Source of the DNA: Nitrospirillum sp034427435
GTDB lineage: Bacteria; Pseudomonadota; Alphaproteobacteria; Azospirillales; Azospirillaceae
Direction of reading: 5' to 3'
Length of the DNA: 64,000 bases
Assembly: GCF_034427435.1 (NCBI RefSeq)
Contig: NZ_JAXQNP010000003.1
Coordinates: forward strand, 1,364,001-1,428,000
The position numbers and the translations under genes are program-made. Positions within the stretch are counted from its first letter, which is position 1; the number at the start of each line of letters is the position of its first letter. Below, piece by piece: positions 1 through 8,803 of this stretch. Below the pieces are notes generated by a model, which was not told where the DNA came from, searched no databases, and was given only the letters and a program-made list of their open reading frames with translations.

Positions 1-1233
1 CTGTTGCTGATGTTCTTCATGACCAACGTCCTGGGCATCGAGCCGGCGCTGGCGGGTGCGGCCATCTTCGTGCCCAAGCTGGTCTGGGGTGTGGGGTGCG
101 ACCTGCTGGTCGGCATCCTGTCGGACCGCTGGAAGCACCGTTTCGCGCGCCGTCGCTGGCTGCTGGTCGGGGCGCTGGGCGCGCCGGTGGCCTTGATCCT
201 GTTGTTCCATGTGCCGGACCTGCCGGTCGCCGGCCGTGTCGCCTATGTGGCGGGGGCCTTCAGTCTCTACATGGCCGTGTTCGCCTGCTTCTCGGTCCCC
301 TACCTGGCCATCGCCGGTGAACTGTCCAGCGACCCGCACCAGCGCACGGTGCTGATGGCCTGGCGCCTGGTCTTCACCGCCATCGGCGTGCTGGTCGGCG
401 GCGCCCTGGCCCCTTATCTGGTGCAGAGCCTGGGCGGTGGCCAGCCGGCGTATGAGGGCATGTCCCGGTTCCTGGCGGTGATCTGCCCGCTGTCGCTGGT
501 CCTGGCCTATTTCGGGTCCGGCCGTGCCCGGCGACAGGCGCCGCCGGCCAGCACACCGCAGACCGCCCATCGCCGCTTGGCCGCGCGGGAGGTGGTGGCG
601 ACGCTGGCGGCGCCCCGCTTCTCCGTCCTGCTGCTGGCCAACCTGCTGCAATTGGCCGGGTCCGGCATGGCCTACGCCTCGATGCTGTATTTCCTGACCT
701 ACAACATGGCGCGGACGGATGCCTTCCAGCTGATCGGCGGCCTGGTGATCATCGCCTGCGCCGGCATCGTCGCGGCGCAGCCGGCCTGGGTGGCGCTCGC
801 CCGCCGCATCGGCAAGAAGCCGGTCTACATCCTGGCCGCCGCCGGCTACGGCGCGGCCTACCTGGGCTGGTCCATGAGCGCCGGCGCCGGGACGGTGGTG
901 GCCTATGCCTTCTCCTTCGTCGCCGCCATCTTCAATTCCGGCTGGACCCTGCTGGGCTTTTCCATGATGACCGACATCGCGGGCGACGATCAGGCCCATG
1001 CCGGCCTTTATTCCGCCGCCTGGATCGCGGTGGACAAGGTGGGCTTCGCGCTGGGCGGCACGTTGCTGGTCGGCCTGGTGCTGTCGGGCTTCGGCTTCGA
1101 CGCCGCGCGGGCCGTGGCCGGCCAGCCGCAGACCGACCTGGCCCTGACCGGCGTCATGCTTGCCTTCGGCGTGATTCCCGCCCTGTTGAACGTGTCCTCG
1201 GCTTTGCTGTACTGGCGCTTCGGTCGGCCCTGA
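1..1233 (+). CDS. MFS transporter, GPH (sugar:cation symporter-like) family, 5' end cut by window
   Basis: Inner-membrane transporter of the glycoside-pentoside-hexuronide (MFS_2) type. The reading frame is open from the first base, so the true start lies upstream and the first transmembrane segment is missing. What is present is almost entirely hydrophobic helices. Between the first visible helices sits the signature loop with a G-[IL]-L-S-D-R-W core followed by an Arg-rich RRRW stretch, at about residues 38-57. Family members import sugars, glycosides or organic acids with Na+ or H+. A second, unrelated MFS gene follows about 60 bases downstream, and both precede a catabolic flavoprotein, so a role in substrate uptake is plausible. 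The substrate cannot be inferred. The family call is confident. Confidence 0.85.
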   Translation: MLLMFFMTNVLGIEPALAGAAIFVPKLVWGVGCDLLVGILSDRWKHRFARRRWLLVGALGAPVALILLFHVPDLPVAGRVAYVAGAFSLYMAVFACFSVPYLAIAGELSSDPHQRTVLMAWRLVFTAIGVLVGGALAPYLVQSLGGGQPAYEGMSRFLAVICPLSLVLAYFGSGRARRQAPPASTPQTAHRRLAAREVVATLAAPRFSVLLLANLLQLAGSGMAYASMLYFLTYNMARTDAFQLIGGLVIIACAGIVAAQPAWVALARRIGKKPVYILAAAGYGAAYLGWSMSAGAGTVVAYAFSFVAAIFNSGWTLLGFSMMTDIAGDDQAHAGLYSAAWIAVDKVGFALGGTLLVGLVLSGFGFDAARAVAGQPQTDLALTGVMLAFGVIPALLNVSSALLYWRFGRP

Positions 1234-1295
1234 AGCGCCGGCCCAGGGGAATTTGCCGGGGAATTTAGATGACATCAGTCAGGGGGACGGGGGCG

Positions 1296-2546
1296 ATGGA
1301 GGAATTTCGCAAGGGGTGGCGGCTGGTTTTGGCGGCGTCCACCGGCGTGGGGCTGGGCATCACCGGCCTGACCTTCTACACCTTGGGCATTTTCATCGGG
1401 CCCTTATCCCAGGAGTTCGGCTGGTCCCGCACCGCCATCTCCGGCGCCACCCTGCTGACCACCGCCACCACCATCCTGCTGGGCCCCGTCGTCGGCCGCC
1501 TGGTCGACCGCCTGGGCGGGCGGCGCGTGGGCATGGTGTCCCTGTTCCTGCTGGCCCTGGGCCTTGTCGGCCTCAGCCATATCGGCCCGTCGCTCACCAG
1601 TTTCTACCTGGCGTTCGGGTGCGCCATGGTGCTGGGGGCGGGCACGCTGCCCATCGTGTGGACGCGGGCGGTCAACGCCAGCTTCGACCGCTCGCGGGGC
1701 TTGGCGCTGGGCCTGACGCTGACGGGCACCGGCGTCTGCGGCATCCTGGCGCCGCCCTTCACCCAATGGCTGGTCACCTCCCACGGCTGGCGCGCCGCCT
1801 ATCTGGGGCAGGCGGCGCTGGTGGCGGGGCTGGGGCTGGCCGTCGTCGGCCTGTTCTTCCGCGACGCCGGTGCCGCCGGCGCTGTCGCCGCCTCCGCCCC
1901 CGTGATTCCGGAACGTCCCAGCCTGACCTTGGCGGAGGCGCGCCGCACCCGGCAGTTCTGGGGCCTGGGCGTTGGCCTGCTGTTCGCCTCCTTCGCCGTC
2001 GCCAGCCTGATCGTGCATCTGGTGCCCATGCTGTCCGGCACCGGTGTCGAGCGCGCCACGGCCGTCTGGTACGCCAGCCTGCTGGGCATGGCCATCATCG
2101 TCGGCCGCCTGGGCGTGGGCGGCCTGGTCGACCGCCTGCACCCGCCGGCGGTCGCCGCCGCCGTCATGGCCGCCGCCGCCGTGGGCTGCGCGTTGCTGGC
2201 CCTGTCGGGCGCCACCATGTCGGGGACCAATGCGGCGCTGGTGCTGCCGGCGGTCCTGCTGATCGGCTTCGCTGCCGGGGCCGAGGTCGATCTGGTCGCC
2301 TTCCTGGTCAGCCGCTATTTCGGCCTGCGCAGTTATGGCGAGATCTATGGCTGGCAATTGGGCTTCTTCGCCTTGGGTGCCGGCCTGGGCCCCATGGGCG
2401 TGGGCCGCCTCTATGACCTGACCGGCGGATATGGCGCCGGCCTGGGCGCCTGCGCGGTCGGCTTCCTGGTCGGTGCCGCGGCCCTGGGCACGTTGGGGCC
2501 TGTGCCCAAGGTCGTGCCGCCGACGGTTTGTCCACAGGCCGGATAG
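1296..2546 (+). CDS. MFS transporter, monocarboxylate/oxalate-formate-like
   Basis: A 12-helix major facilitator of 416 residues, close to the usual length. The loop after helix 2 carries the MFS motif-A-like G-R-L-V-D-R-L-G-G-R-R at about residues 70-80, and a second copy (GRLGVGGLVDRL) follows helix 7. The pattern G-W-S-R-T-A-I-S near residue 47 is typical of MFS proteins that move small carboxylates. I chose ATG 1296 because a purine-rich AGGGGGA sits just upstream. An in-frame ATG at 1269 would add nine residues but lacks a comparable ribosome site. It lies between another MFS gene and an FAD oxidoreductase, which fits uptake of an acidic or aromatic catabolic substrate. The substrate is unknown. 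Confidence 0.85.
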   Translation: MEEFRKGWRLVLAASTGVGLGITGLTFYTLGIFIGPLSQEFGWSRTAISGATLLTTATTILLGPVVGRLVDRLGGRRVGMVSLFLLALGLVGLSHIGPSLTSFYLAFGCAMVLGAGTLPIVWTRAVNASFDRSRGLALGLTLTGTGVCGILAPPFTQWLVTSHGWRAAYLGQAALVAGLGLAVVGLFFRDAGAAGAVAASAPVIPERPSLTLAEARRTRQFWGLGVGLLFASFAVASLIVHLVPMLSGTGVERATAVWYASLLGMAIIVGRLGVGGLVDRLHPPAVAAAVMAAAAVGCALLALSGATMSGTNAALVLPAVLLIGFAAGAEVDLVAFLVSRYFGLRSYGEIYGWQLGFFALGAGLGPMGVGRLYDLTGGYGAGLGACAVGFLVGAAALGTLGPVPKVVPPTVCPQAG

Positions 2547-2636
2547 TCGGGGCGTCGGGGCGAGGCGGGGCGGGCCGGCGCTGGCATGGTTGGGGCTTCA
2601 GATTTCCGCCCCGCGTTGAAGGACGGCACCCGCCCC

Positions 2637-4235
2637 ATGACCCAGCCCCTGCAGACCCCGATTGATGTTTCCGCTGACGACCCCCTGATTCGCGACCTGC
2701 GCCGACTGCTGGGGGACGCCGCCGTCCTGACCGACGCCGATGCCTTGGCCTTCCATGGCCAGGACGTTTACGGCATCGGCGCGCCCCTGCGGGCGGTGGT
2801 GCGCCCCGCCAGCCGTCCTGCGCTGGCCCAGGCCTTGGGCATGCTGACCGCGGCCGGCGTGGCCATCGTGCCGCGCGGCGGCGGCATGTCCTATTCCGGC
2901 GGCTATCTGGCACCCACGGCGGGCGCGGTGCTGGTGGATACCGGCGGCCTGGACCAAATCGTCGAGATCAACCCGCACGACATGTATGTCGTGGCCGAGG
3001 CGGGCGTGACCTGGGCGGCGCTGGACGCGGCCCTGGCGCCGCATGGGCTGCGCACCCCGTTCTGGGGGCCGTTCTCCGGCATCCGCGCCACGGTCGGCGG
3101 TTCGATCTCCCAGAACGCCGTGACCTACGGCACCGGGCTGCACGGCACCGCCGTCGACAGCCTGGTGGGGCTGGAGGTGGCGCTGGCTGATGGCCGCCTG
3201 GTGCGCACCGGCAGCTGGGGCCATGGCGCGGCGGCCCCCTTCTTCCGTCACTTCGGCCCCGACCTGACGGGTCTGTTCGGCGGCGACGCCGGGGCCCTGG
3301 GCATCAAGACGGCGGCGGCCTTCCGCCTGGTCAAGCGGCGGCCTATCACCACCGGTGTTTCCTTCGGCTTCCAGGATTTCCAGGGCCTGCTGGGCGGCAT
3401 GGCGGCGGTGGCGCGCGAGGGTGTCGTGTCCGAGGGCTTCGGGCTGGATCCTTTCCTGCAGAATCAGCGCCTGGGCATGGGCGACTTGAAGTCCGACCTC
3501 AAGATGCTGCTGGCCGTGGGCAAGGCGGGTCGGGGGCCGGTGGAGGCGCTGTGGCAGATGGCCAAGATCGCCGTCGCCGGCCGGGGCTTCCTCAAGGATG
3601 TGAACTATTCCGCCCATTACACCGTGGACGCCGCCGACCGGGATGAGGAACGGTCCCTGCTGCGCCGGGTGCGCGCCGCCGCCGCCCCCTTCGGGCGGGA
3701 GATCGAGAACTCCATGCCCACGGTGGTGCGGGCCTATCCCTTCCCGCCGCTGAACCACATCCTGGGCCCCAAGGGGGAGCGGTGGGTGCCCGTCCACGGC
3801 ATCCTGCCGTTCAGCAGGGTCGGCGATTTCCGTGCCGCGCTGGAGGACCTGTACGCCGCGCGGGCCGAGGCGATGACGCGGCACAAGGTGCTGGTGGCGG
3901 CCATGTTCAGCACCGTGTCGACCAACGCCTTCCTCTATGAGATCGCCATCTATTGGGAGGAGGCGCGCGCCGCCTTCCACGACCGCATGCTGGAGCCGGC
4001 CGCCGCCGCCAGCCTGGCGCGCTATCCCGCCAATCCGGAAGGCACGGCCCTGGTGGAGGCGCTGAAGGCCGACATCGTCGACCTGTTCCACCGCCACGGC
4101 GCGGCGCACCTTCAGGTTGGCCGCCTCTATCCCCTGGCGGCGGATCGCGACCCGGCCGCTGCCGACCTGTTGCGTTCCGTCAAGCGCTGGGCCGATCCGG
4201 CGGGCCTGGTCAACCCCGGCGCCCTGGGCCTCTGA
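2637..4235 (+). CDS. FAD-binding oxidoreductase, vanillyl-alcohol oxidase / p-cresol methylhydroxylase family
   Basis: Flavoprotein of 532 residues, close to the size of 4-cresol dehydrogenase flavoprotein subunits. The N-terminal FAD_binding_4 domain shows the pyrophosphate-binding stretch PRGGGMSYSGG at residues 79-89 and a GTGLHGTAVDS stretch near 165. The C-terminal half is the FAD-linked oxidase C domain and ends in the family tail (W-A-D-P-x-G-L-V-N-P-G). The family oxidises benzylic or phenolic side chains, using either O2 or a cytochrome c partner. A secreted class I cytochrome c is encoded 1.1 kb downstream, beyond an IclR regulator, which suggests the cytochrome-coupled type. ATG 2637 was preferred to an in-frame start at 2586, which would add an unlikely leader. 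The substrate is not known. Confidence 0.82.
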   Translation: MTQPLQTPIDVSADDPLIRDLRRLLGDAAVLTDADALAFHGQDVYGIGAPLRAVVRPASRPALAQALGMLTAAGVAIVPRGGGMSYSGGYLAPTAGAVLVDTGGLDQIVEINPHDMYVVAEAGVTWAALDAALAPHGLRTPFWGPFSGIRATVGGSISQNAVTYGTGLHGTAVDSLVGLEVALADGRLVRTGSWGHGAAAPFFRHFGPDLTGLFGGDAGALGIKTAAAFRLVKRRPITTGVSFGFQDFQGLLGGMAAVAREGVVSEGFGLDPFLQNQRLGMGDLKSDLKMLLAVGKAGRGPVEALWQMAKIAVAGRGFLKDVNYSAHYTVDAADRDEERSLLRRVRAAAAPFGREIENSMPTVVRAYPFPPLNHILGPKGERWVPVHGILPFSRVGDFRAALEDLYAARAEAMTRHKVLVAAMFSTVSTNAFLYEIAIYWEEARAAFHDRMLEPAAAASLARYPANPEGTALVEALKADIVDLFHRHGAAHLQVGRLYPLAADRDPAAADLLRSVKRWADPAGLVNPGALGL

Positions 4236-4236
4236 C

Positions 4237-5097
4237 ATGGCGGAGGGGCGGTCGGCGGAAGGGCGGCTGGAGGAGGGGCGGGCCGAGGGAGGCACGGACA
4301 GGGGCGTGCCCATCCGTGCCATCAGCCGTGCCATCGCGGTGTTGAAGGCCATCAACCGCCATGGCTCCCTGACCATGATGGACATCGCCCGCGCCGCCGG
4401 CTTGCCCTATCCCACCACCTGTCGCCTGGTGCAGACCCTGATCTTCGAAGGGCTGGTGGAGCAGGAACCCGACCGCAAGCAATACCGGCCCACGGCCCTG
4501 GTCCAGAGCCTGGCCTATGGCTTCCAGCAGGACGACCGGTTGGTGGAGGTGGCGCGGCCCCATATCCTGGCCCTGACGCGGCGCATCGGCTGGCCCGTCT
4601 CCATCGCCATGCGCGTCGGCGCGGCCATGGTGCTGCGCGACAGCACCCATGCGAAGACGCCCCTGACCTTCGATCACTATTACCCCGGCTTCACCGTCCC
4701 GCTGCTGGAAAGCGCCTCGGGCAAGCTGTCGCTGGCCCATGCGCCGGCTGAGGAACGGCGGGCGCTGCTGGCGTGGATGGAAGCGGCGGGCGCGGTGGCG
4801 CCGGCCTATCTGCGCGCCGCCGCCACCCTGGTGGACGTGACGCGCATCCGGCGTCAGGGATACGCGGTCCAGGACCTCAACCACCACAACCTGACGCCGG
4901 GCAAGACCTCCTCCATCGCGGTGCCGATCTTCCTGGGGGACCAGTTCAAGGCGGCCATGACCCTGATCTTTTTCGCGTCGTCGATGGACATGGGGGCCGC
5001 CCTGGACCGCTACCTGGGTGACCTGCGGGCCACCGCCCAGGCCATCGGCGCGGCGTTGCGGCCAGCGGCCGGTCGCAAGCGCGCCGCCGGCGCCTGA
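4237..5097 (+). CDS. IclR-family transcriptional regulator
   Basis: Regulator of 286 residues. After a low-complexity Glu/Arg/Gly leader of about 25 residues comes the IclR winged helix-turn-helix (AISRAIAVLKAINRHGSLTM, then DIARAAGLPYPTTCRLVQTL, about 27-75). The IclR effector domain fills the rest and includes the conserved PLLESASGKLSLAHAP segment, as in MhpR-type regulators of aromatic catabolism. The gene starts one base after the flavoprotein stop, so the two are co-transcribed. The frame is open further upstream, but ATG 4237 is the first start outside the preceding gene. It probably controls the flanking flavoprotein, cytochrome and monooxygenase genes in response to an aromatic or small-acid effector; that target assignment is inference from position. 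Confidence 0.88.
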   Translation: MAEGRSAEGRLEEGRAEGGTDRGVPIRAISRAIAVLKAINRHGSLTMMDIARAAGLPYPTTCRLVQTLIFEGLVEQEPDRKQYRPTALVQSLAYGFQQDDRLVEVARPHILALTRRIGWPVSIAMRVGAAMVLRDSTHAKTPLTFDHYYPGFTVPLLESASGKLSLAHAPAEERRALLAWMEAAGAVAPAYLRAAATLVDVTRIRRQGYAVQDLNHHNLTPGKTSSIAVPIFLGDQFKAAMTLIFFASSMDMGAALDRYLGDLRATAQAIGAALRPAAGRKRAAGA

Positions 5098-5200
5098 TCC
5101 TCCGTCAAGGTGCCCCCGATTTTATCCGCAGGGTGGTCAAGTCCGGCTTGGCGTGTCGACCAGTGACGTCCTTAAAAGCCAGACTTTCGACATCGACATT

Positions 5201-5242
5201 CGGGCCAACAAGACTGGGCCAACAACACCGGGCCAACGGCAC
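5201..5242. repeat. 14-bp tandem repeat, three units, upstream of the cytochrome gene
   Basis: Three head-to-tail 14-bp units (5201-5214, 5215-5228, 5229-5242) share the core GGGCCAAC. The array lies between the IclR gene and the cytochrome c gene, about 75 bases before the cytochrome start. It could be a multi-site operator for a regulator or a simple slippage duplication. The sequence does not decide between them. Confidence 0.6.
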
Positions 5243-5318
5243 TGGGGCTGATGATCGCGCCCACACCCGCCGCTCGTTTCCCGGCCCGACAAGAGAATAG
5301 CTGACTGTGGAGGCATCC

Positions 5319-5747
5319 TTGAATTCCGCTGGGAATCCCGCTGGTGGTCGTACCGTCCGTCCTGTCGCCGCCCGTCTGGCGATCCCCGCCGCCCTGGCCT
5401 TGGGTCTGCTTCTGCCCGCCAGCGGCGCGCTGGCGCAGGGCGCGACCGACAAGGGCGAGAAGCTCTCCATCCGCTGCCGCACCTGCCATGAGTTCGCGGC
5501 CGGCAAGCCCCACAAGGTGGGCCCCAACCTGCATGGCCTGTTTGGCCGCAAGGCGGGGCAGGAGCCGGGCTTCAACTATTCCAAGGCGCTGCGCGACAGC
5601 GGCATCGTCTGGGACGAAAAGGCCCTGGACGCCTGGCTGACGCGGCCCAGCGGCCTGGTCAGCGGCACGACGATGGCCTTCATGGGCCTGCCCGACAAGG
5701 CCGACCGCGACGCGCTGATCGCCTGGCTGCGGGAAGCGACCCGCTGA
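5319..5747 (+). CDS. Class I c-type cytochrome, periplasmic
   Basis: Small secreted haem protein of about 142 residues. It has an N-terminal signal peptide with a long Ala/Leu core ending near ALAQ, one haem site C-R-T-C-H, the conserved G-P-N-L-H-G-L-F-G-R stretch, and a distal Met candidate in GTTMAFMG. This matches the cytochrome c2/c550 group. I chose TTG 5319 because GGAGG stands five bases upstream; an in-frame GTG at 5307 has only a weak site. It lies between a VAO/PCMH-like flavoprotein with its regulator and an FAD monooxygenase. By analogy with PchF/PchC it may accept electrons from the flavoprotein. A general respiratory role is equally possible. Confidence 0.87.
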   Translation: MNSAGNPAGGRTVRPVAARLAIPAALALGLLLPASGALAQGATDKGEKLSIRCRTCHEFAAGKPHKVGPNLHGLFGRKAGQEPGFNYSKALRDSGIVWDEKALDAWLTRPSGLVSGTTMAFMGLPDKADRDALIAWLREATR

Positions 5748-5814
5748 CCATCCCCTTCCCCGGTTTCCCTATGGCGGCCGCCCTCGACGGCCCCGGTTTC
5801 AAAGGTTGATCCTG

Positions 5815-7008
5815 ATGATCAGAACGCAGGTGGTGATCGCCGGCGCCGGCCCGGTGGGCACGGTGGCGGCCTATTTCCTGGCGCAGCAGGGCATCGACGT
5901 CCTGGTGCTGGAGGCGGGTGCCGATTGCGCCCTGGATTTGCGCGCCTCCACCTTCCATCCCCCGACGCTGGAGATGCTGGACACCCTGGGCATCACGCCC
6001 TTCCTGCTGGAGCGGGGGCTGAAGGCGCCCATCTACCATTACCGGGACCGGGGCACCGGCGACGTCATCGACTTCGACCTGGGCGAACTGCACGACGTCA
6101 CCCGCTATCCTTTCCGCCTGCAATGCGAACAGTACCACCTGGCGCGCGCGCTGGCCGAACGCCTGGACCAGCACCCCAAGGCCAGCGTGCGCTTCGGCCA
6201 CCGGCTGGTGAATGTGGCGCAGGATGACACCGGCGTCGACCTGGTGGTGGAAACCCCGTTCGCCATCGAACGGGTGCGGGCGGATTGGCTGATCGGCGCG
6301 GACGGCGCCGGGTCGACCGTGCGCAAGTGGCTGGGCGTGGGCTTCGAGGGCTTCACCTATCCGGAGAAATTCCTCTGCCTGTCGACGACGGAGCCGCTGG
6401 AGGATTACCTGCCCAACCTGGCGTACGTGAACTACGTCGCCGATCCGGCGGAGTGGCTGGTGCTGCTGCGCGTCCCGTCCGTCTGGCGCATCCTGCTGCC
6501 GGCCGACCCCGACTCCTCGGACAGCGAGCTGGTGTCCGACGCCAACCGCGACCGGGTGTTCAAGCACCTCATCGGCAAGACCGGCGTGCCCACCCAGCAC
6601 CGCACCATCTACCGCATGCACCAGCGCGTGGCCGAGCGCTTCCGCCAGGGCCGCGCCATGCTGGTGGGTGACAGCGCGCACCTGAACAACCCGCTGGGCG
6701 GCTTCGGCATGAACAGCGGCATCCATGACGCCTTCAACCTGTGCCAGCGCCTGGTGCGCATCATCAATGGCACGGAGGACGAGGCCTCGCTGGACCAGTT
6801 CGACCGGCAGCGCCGGGGGGCGGCGCGCAGCTTCATCCAGGCCCAGACCATCCAGACCATGGAAATGATGAAGCAGGGGCTGGCCGCGGGCCAGGACCGC
6901 CGCCGCGAAGAGTTGCTGCGCACCCGGGCCGATCCGGAGCTGCGCCGCCAGTTCCTGTTGCGCCAGGCCATGTTCCAGAGCCTGCGCGACGCCGAAGCCA
7001 TCGCCTGA
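5815..7008 (+). CDS. FAD-dependent aromatic-ring monooxygenase (MhpA/PheA-like)
   Basis: NAD(P)H-dependent flavoprotein hydroxylase of 397 residues. It carries the Rossmann GxGxxG (GAGPVG, residues 10-15), the DG motif LIGADGAGSTVRK near 163 and the FAD-ribityl motif MLVGDSAHLNNPLGG near 286. These define the family that includes 3-(3-hydroxyphenyl)propionate and phenol hydroxylases, and 2-methyl-3-hydroxypyridine-5-carboxylate oxygenase. It lacks the long C-terminal thioredoxin-like domain of phenol hydroxylase. ATG 5815 is supported by AAAGG at 5801-5805. It begins a run of four genes (monooxygenase, racemase fold, PuuE-type hydrolase, ALDH), which suggests ring hydroxylation or cleavage feeding ring-opened amides or acids to the following enzymes. 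The substrate is unknown. Confidence 0.85.
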   Translation: MIRTQVVIAGAGPVGTVAAYFLAQQGIDVLVLEAGADCALDLRASTFHPPTLEMLDTLGITPFLLERGLKAPIYHYRDRGTGDVIDFDLGELHDVTRYPFRLQCEQYHLARALAERLDQHPKASVRFGHRLVNVAQDDTGVDLVVETPFAIERVRADWLIGADGAGSTVRKWLGVGFEGFTYPEKFLCLSTTEPLEDYLPNLAYVNYVADPAEWLVLLRVPSVWRILLPADPDSSDSELVSDANRDRVFKHLIGKTGVPTQHRTIYRMHQRVAERFRQGRAMLVGDSAHLNNPLGGFGMNSGIHDAFNLCQRLVRIINGTEDEASLDQFDRQRRGAARSFIQAQTIQTMEMMKQGLAAGQDRRREELLRTRADPELRRQFLLRQAMFQSLRDAEAIA

Positions 7009-7081
7009 CCGTCGCGCCCACGCGCGACGCCCTGAACTTGACCGTCGCCCCCGCGCGACGTGCTTAAAAGGATTGCCGATC

Positions 7082-7840
7082 ATGCAGACTGACGCCAAGG
7101 ACAGCCGCGGCTGGCGCCGCCTTTTCGGTGTGCTGGGCCCCAGCACCAACACCAGCGTGCAGCCCGACTATGACGACATGCGGCCGGCGGGCGTCACCAA
7201 CCATTACAGCCGCATCGTCGTGCCGGACGCCCAGGCCATCAGCGATGAGACCTTCCTGGCCGGCACGCAGCAGATCGCCGACAACACGGTGGAGGCGGTG
7301 CGCTCGGTCATGACGTGCAGCCCGCATTACCTGGTCATGGGCATGTCGGCCATCACCTTCTACGGCGGGGCGGAAGGGGCGGCCAAGTTCCGCCGCCAAA
7401 TCCACGAGGTTGCCGGTGTGGACCTGTCCACTGGCTCGGAATCCCTGGCCGCGGCCATCGCCGCTTATGGCGGGGTGAAGCGCGTCGCCTTCGTGTCGCC
7501 CTACTACCCCGTGGCCAACGCCCAGGTGCGCAACTTCCTGTCCGACTACGGCTATGAGACCGTGCGCGACATTCCCCTGCGCTGCCCGTCCTGGACGTCC
7601 ATCGCCAAGGTGGACACCCCCACCCTGCGCCAGGCGCTGCACCAGCTGGACGGCGACGACGTCGACGCCATCCTGCAGGTCGGAACCAACCTGTCCATGG
7701 TCCGCCTCGCGGCGGCGGCGGAGATGTGGCTGGGCAAGCCCGTCATCGCCATCAACACCGCCACTTATTGGCACGCCCTGCGCGCCAACGGCATCCAGGA
7801 CAAGGTCTATGGCTTCGGCCGCCTGCTGGAGGAGTTCTGA
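7082..7840 (+). CDS. Asp/Glu racemase-fold protein (maleate isomerase / arylmalonate decarboxylase-like)
   Basis: A 252-residue cytosolic enzyme of the aspartate/glutamate racemase superfamily, recognisable from the LGPSTNTSVQPDYDDM start, the VMGMSAITFYGG loop and the VGTNLSM loop near residue 202. Maleate cis-trans isomerase, arylmalonate decarboxylase and hydantoin racemase belong here and use one or two cysteines in those loops. Neither loop has a Cys in this protein; the only Cys residues I see are in MTCSP and PLRCPS. The chemistry may therefore be unusual, or my placement of the catalytic loops may be off. ATG 7082 has AAAAGGA nine bases upstream. The stop lies three bases before the next ATG, so the gene is coupled to the PuuE-type hydrolase. 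Confidence 0.75.
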   Translation: MQTDAKDSRGWRRLFGVLGPSTNTSVQPDYDDMRPAGVTNHYSRIVVPDAQAISDETFLAGTQQIADNTVEAVRSVMTCSPHYLVMGMSAITFYGGAEGAAKFRRQIHEVAGVDLSTGSESLAAAIAAYGGVKRVAFVSPYYPVANAQVRNFLSDYGYETVRDIPLRCPSWTSIAKVDTPTLRQALHQLDGDDVDAILQVGTNLSMVRLAAAAEMWLGKPVIAINTATYWHALRANGIQDKVYGFGRLLEEF

Positions 7841-7843
7841 TCC

Positions 7844-8752
7844 ATGCTGCGCTACGATTATGTGCCCATGCCGGCCCGCGGCCCCTTGCGCCTGCCTGAG
7901 GGCAAGCGGGTCGCCTTGATCCTGACGTTCAACCTGGAAACCTGGGACCTGACCAAGGACACGGACCGCCCCTATTACGCCGGCGGCCCCGCCATCCTGC
8001 CGGACGTGCTGCCGGGCGACACGCCCGACTTTCCCAACTTCACCTGGCGCGAATACGGGCAGCGGGTGGGCATCTGGCGCCTCTATGACCTGTTCGACGA
8101 GATGGGCGTCAAGGCCAGCTGCACCACCAACGCCGTGACGTTCGAGCGGCGCCGGGCCATGACCGACGCCTGCCTGGAGCGCGGCTGGGAACTGCTGGCG
8201 CATAATTACGAGCAGGGAGAACTGCTGACCAACTTCGCCAAGGATCCGGCGAAGGAACGGGACGTGATCCTGCGCACCATCGAGACCTATGAGCGGTATG
8301 TGGGCCGGCGCCCGCTGGGGTGGCTGTCGTCGTCGCTGCGCGGCACGCTCAACACCGCCAGCATCCTGGCGGAACAGGGCTTCCTGTTCTATTGCGACAT
8401 CATGAACGACGACCAGCCCTACCGGCTGGACACCGCTGCCGGCCCGCTGGTCTCGGTGCCCTATTCCAATGAGATCAACGACTTCACCCTGCTGACCCGC
8501 CGGGGCCTCAGCACGGATGCCTTCCGCGACGTCCTGATCGAGGAACTGTCGACGCTGCATGCCGAGGGGGCGAAGACCGCCCGGTTGATGAATGTCGGCC
8601 TGCACCCCCACGTCTCGGGCCGCGCCTATCGCATCCGCGCGCTGAGGGAGTTCCTGGAGTTCGCCAAGGGGCTGGACGGCGTCTGGTGGCCCACGCGGGA
8701 GGAACTGGCCCGCTGGTACCTGGAAAACAGCGCCGGCCACATGCCGGGCTGA
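7844..8752 (+). CDS. Polysaccharide-deacetylase-fold hydrolase, PuuE allantoinase / cyclic imidase-like
   Basis: A 302-residue enzyme of the NodB/polysaccharide deacetylase superfamily, but of the cytosolic PuuE kind. There is no signal peptide or sugar-binding domain, and it opens with a proline-rich leader and the strand RVALILTFNLETWD. Later segments match the PuuE pattern: WREYGQRVGIWRLYDLFDEM, LLAHNYEQGE, FYCDIMNDDQPYRL and VGLHPHVSGRAYRI. Known members hydrolyse allantoin or cyclic imides rather than chitin. It follows the racemase-fold gene by three bases and precedes an aldehyde dehydrogenase, so a ring-opening amidohydrolase step in catabolism is more likely than cell-wall work. Two related genes lie at 16050-17935. 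Confidence 0.8.
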   Translation: MLRYDYVPMPARGPLRLPEGKRVALILTFNLETWDLTKDTDRPYYAGGPAILPDVLPGDTPDFPNFTWREYGQRVGIWRLYDLFDEMGVKASCTTNAVTFERRRAMTDACLERGWELLAHNYEQGELLTNFAKDPAKERDVILRTIETYERYVGRRPLGWLSSSLRGTLNTASILAEQGFLFYCDIMNDDQPYRLDTAAGPLVSVPYSNEINDFTLLTRRGLSTDAFRDVLIEELSTLHAEGAKTARLMNVGLHPHVSGRAYRIRALREFLEFAKGLDGVWWPTREELARWYLENSAGHMPG

Positions 8753-8803
8753 TCACGCCCGGCGATTGAGGGGCCATACCCCTACAAGAACAAGGAGGCA
8801 GAA

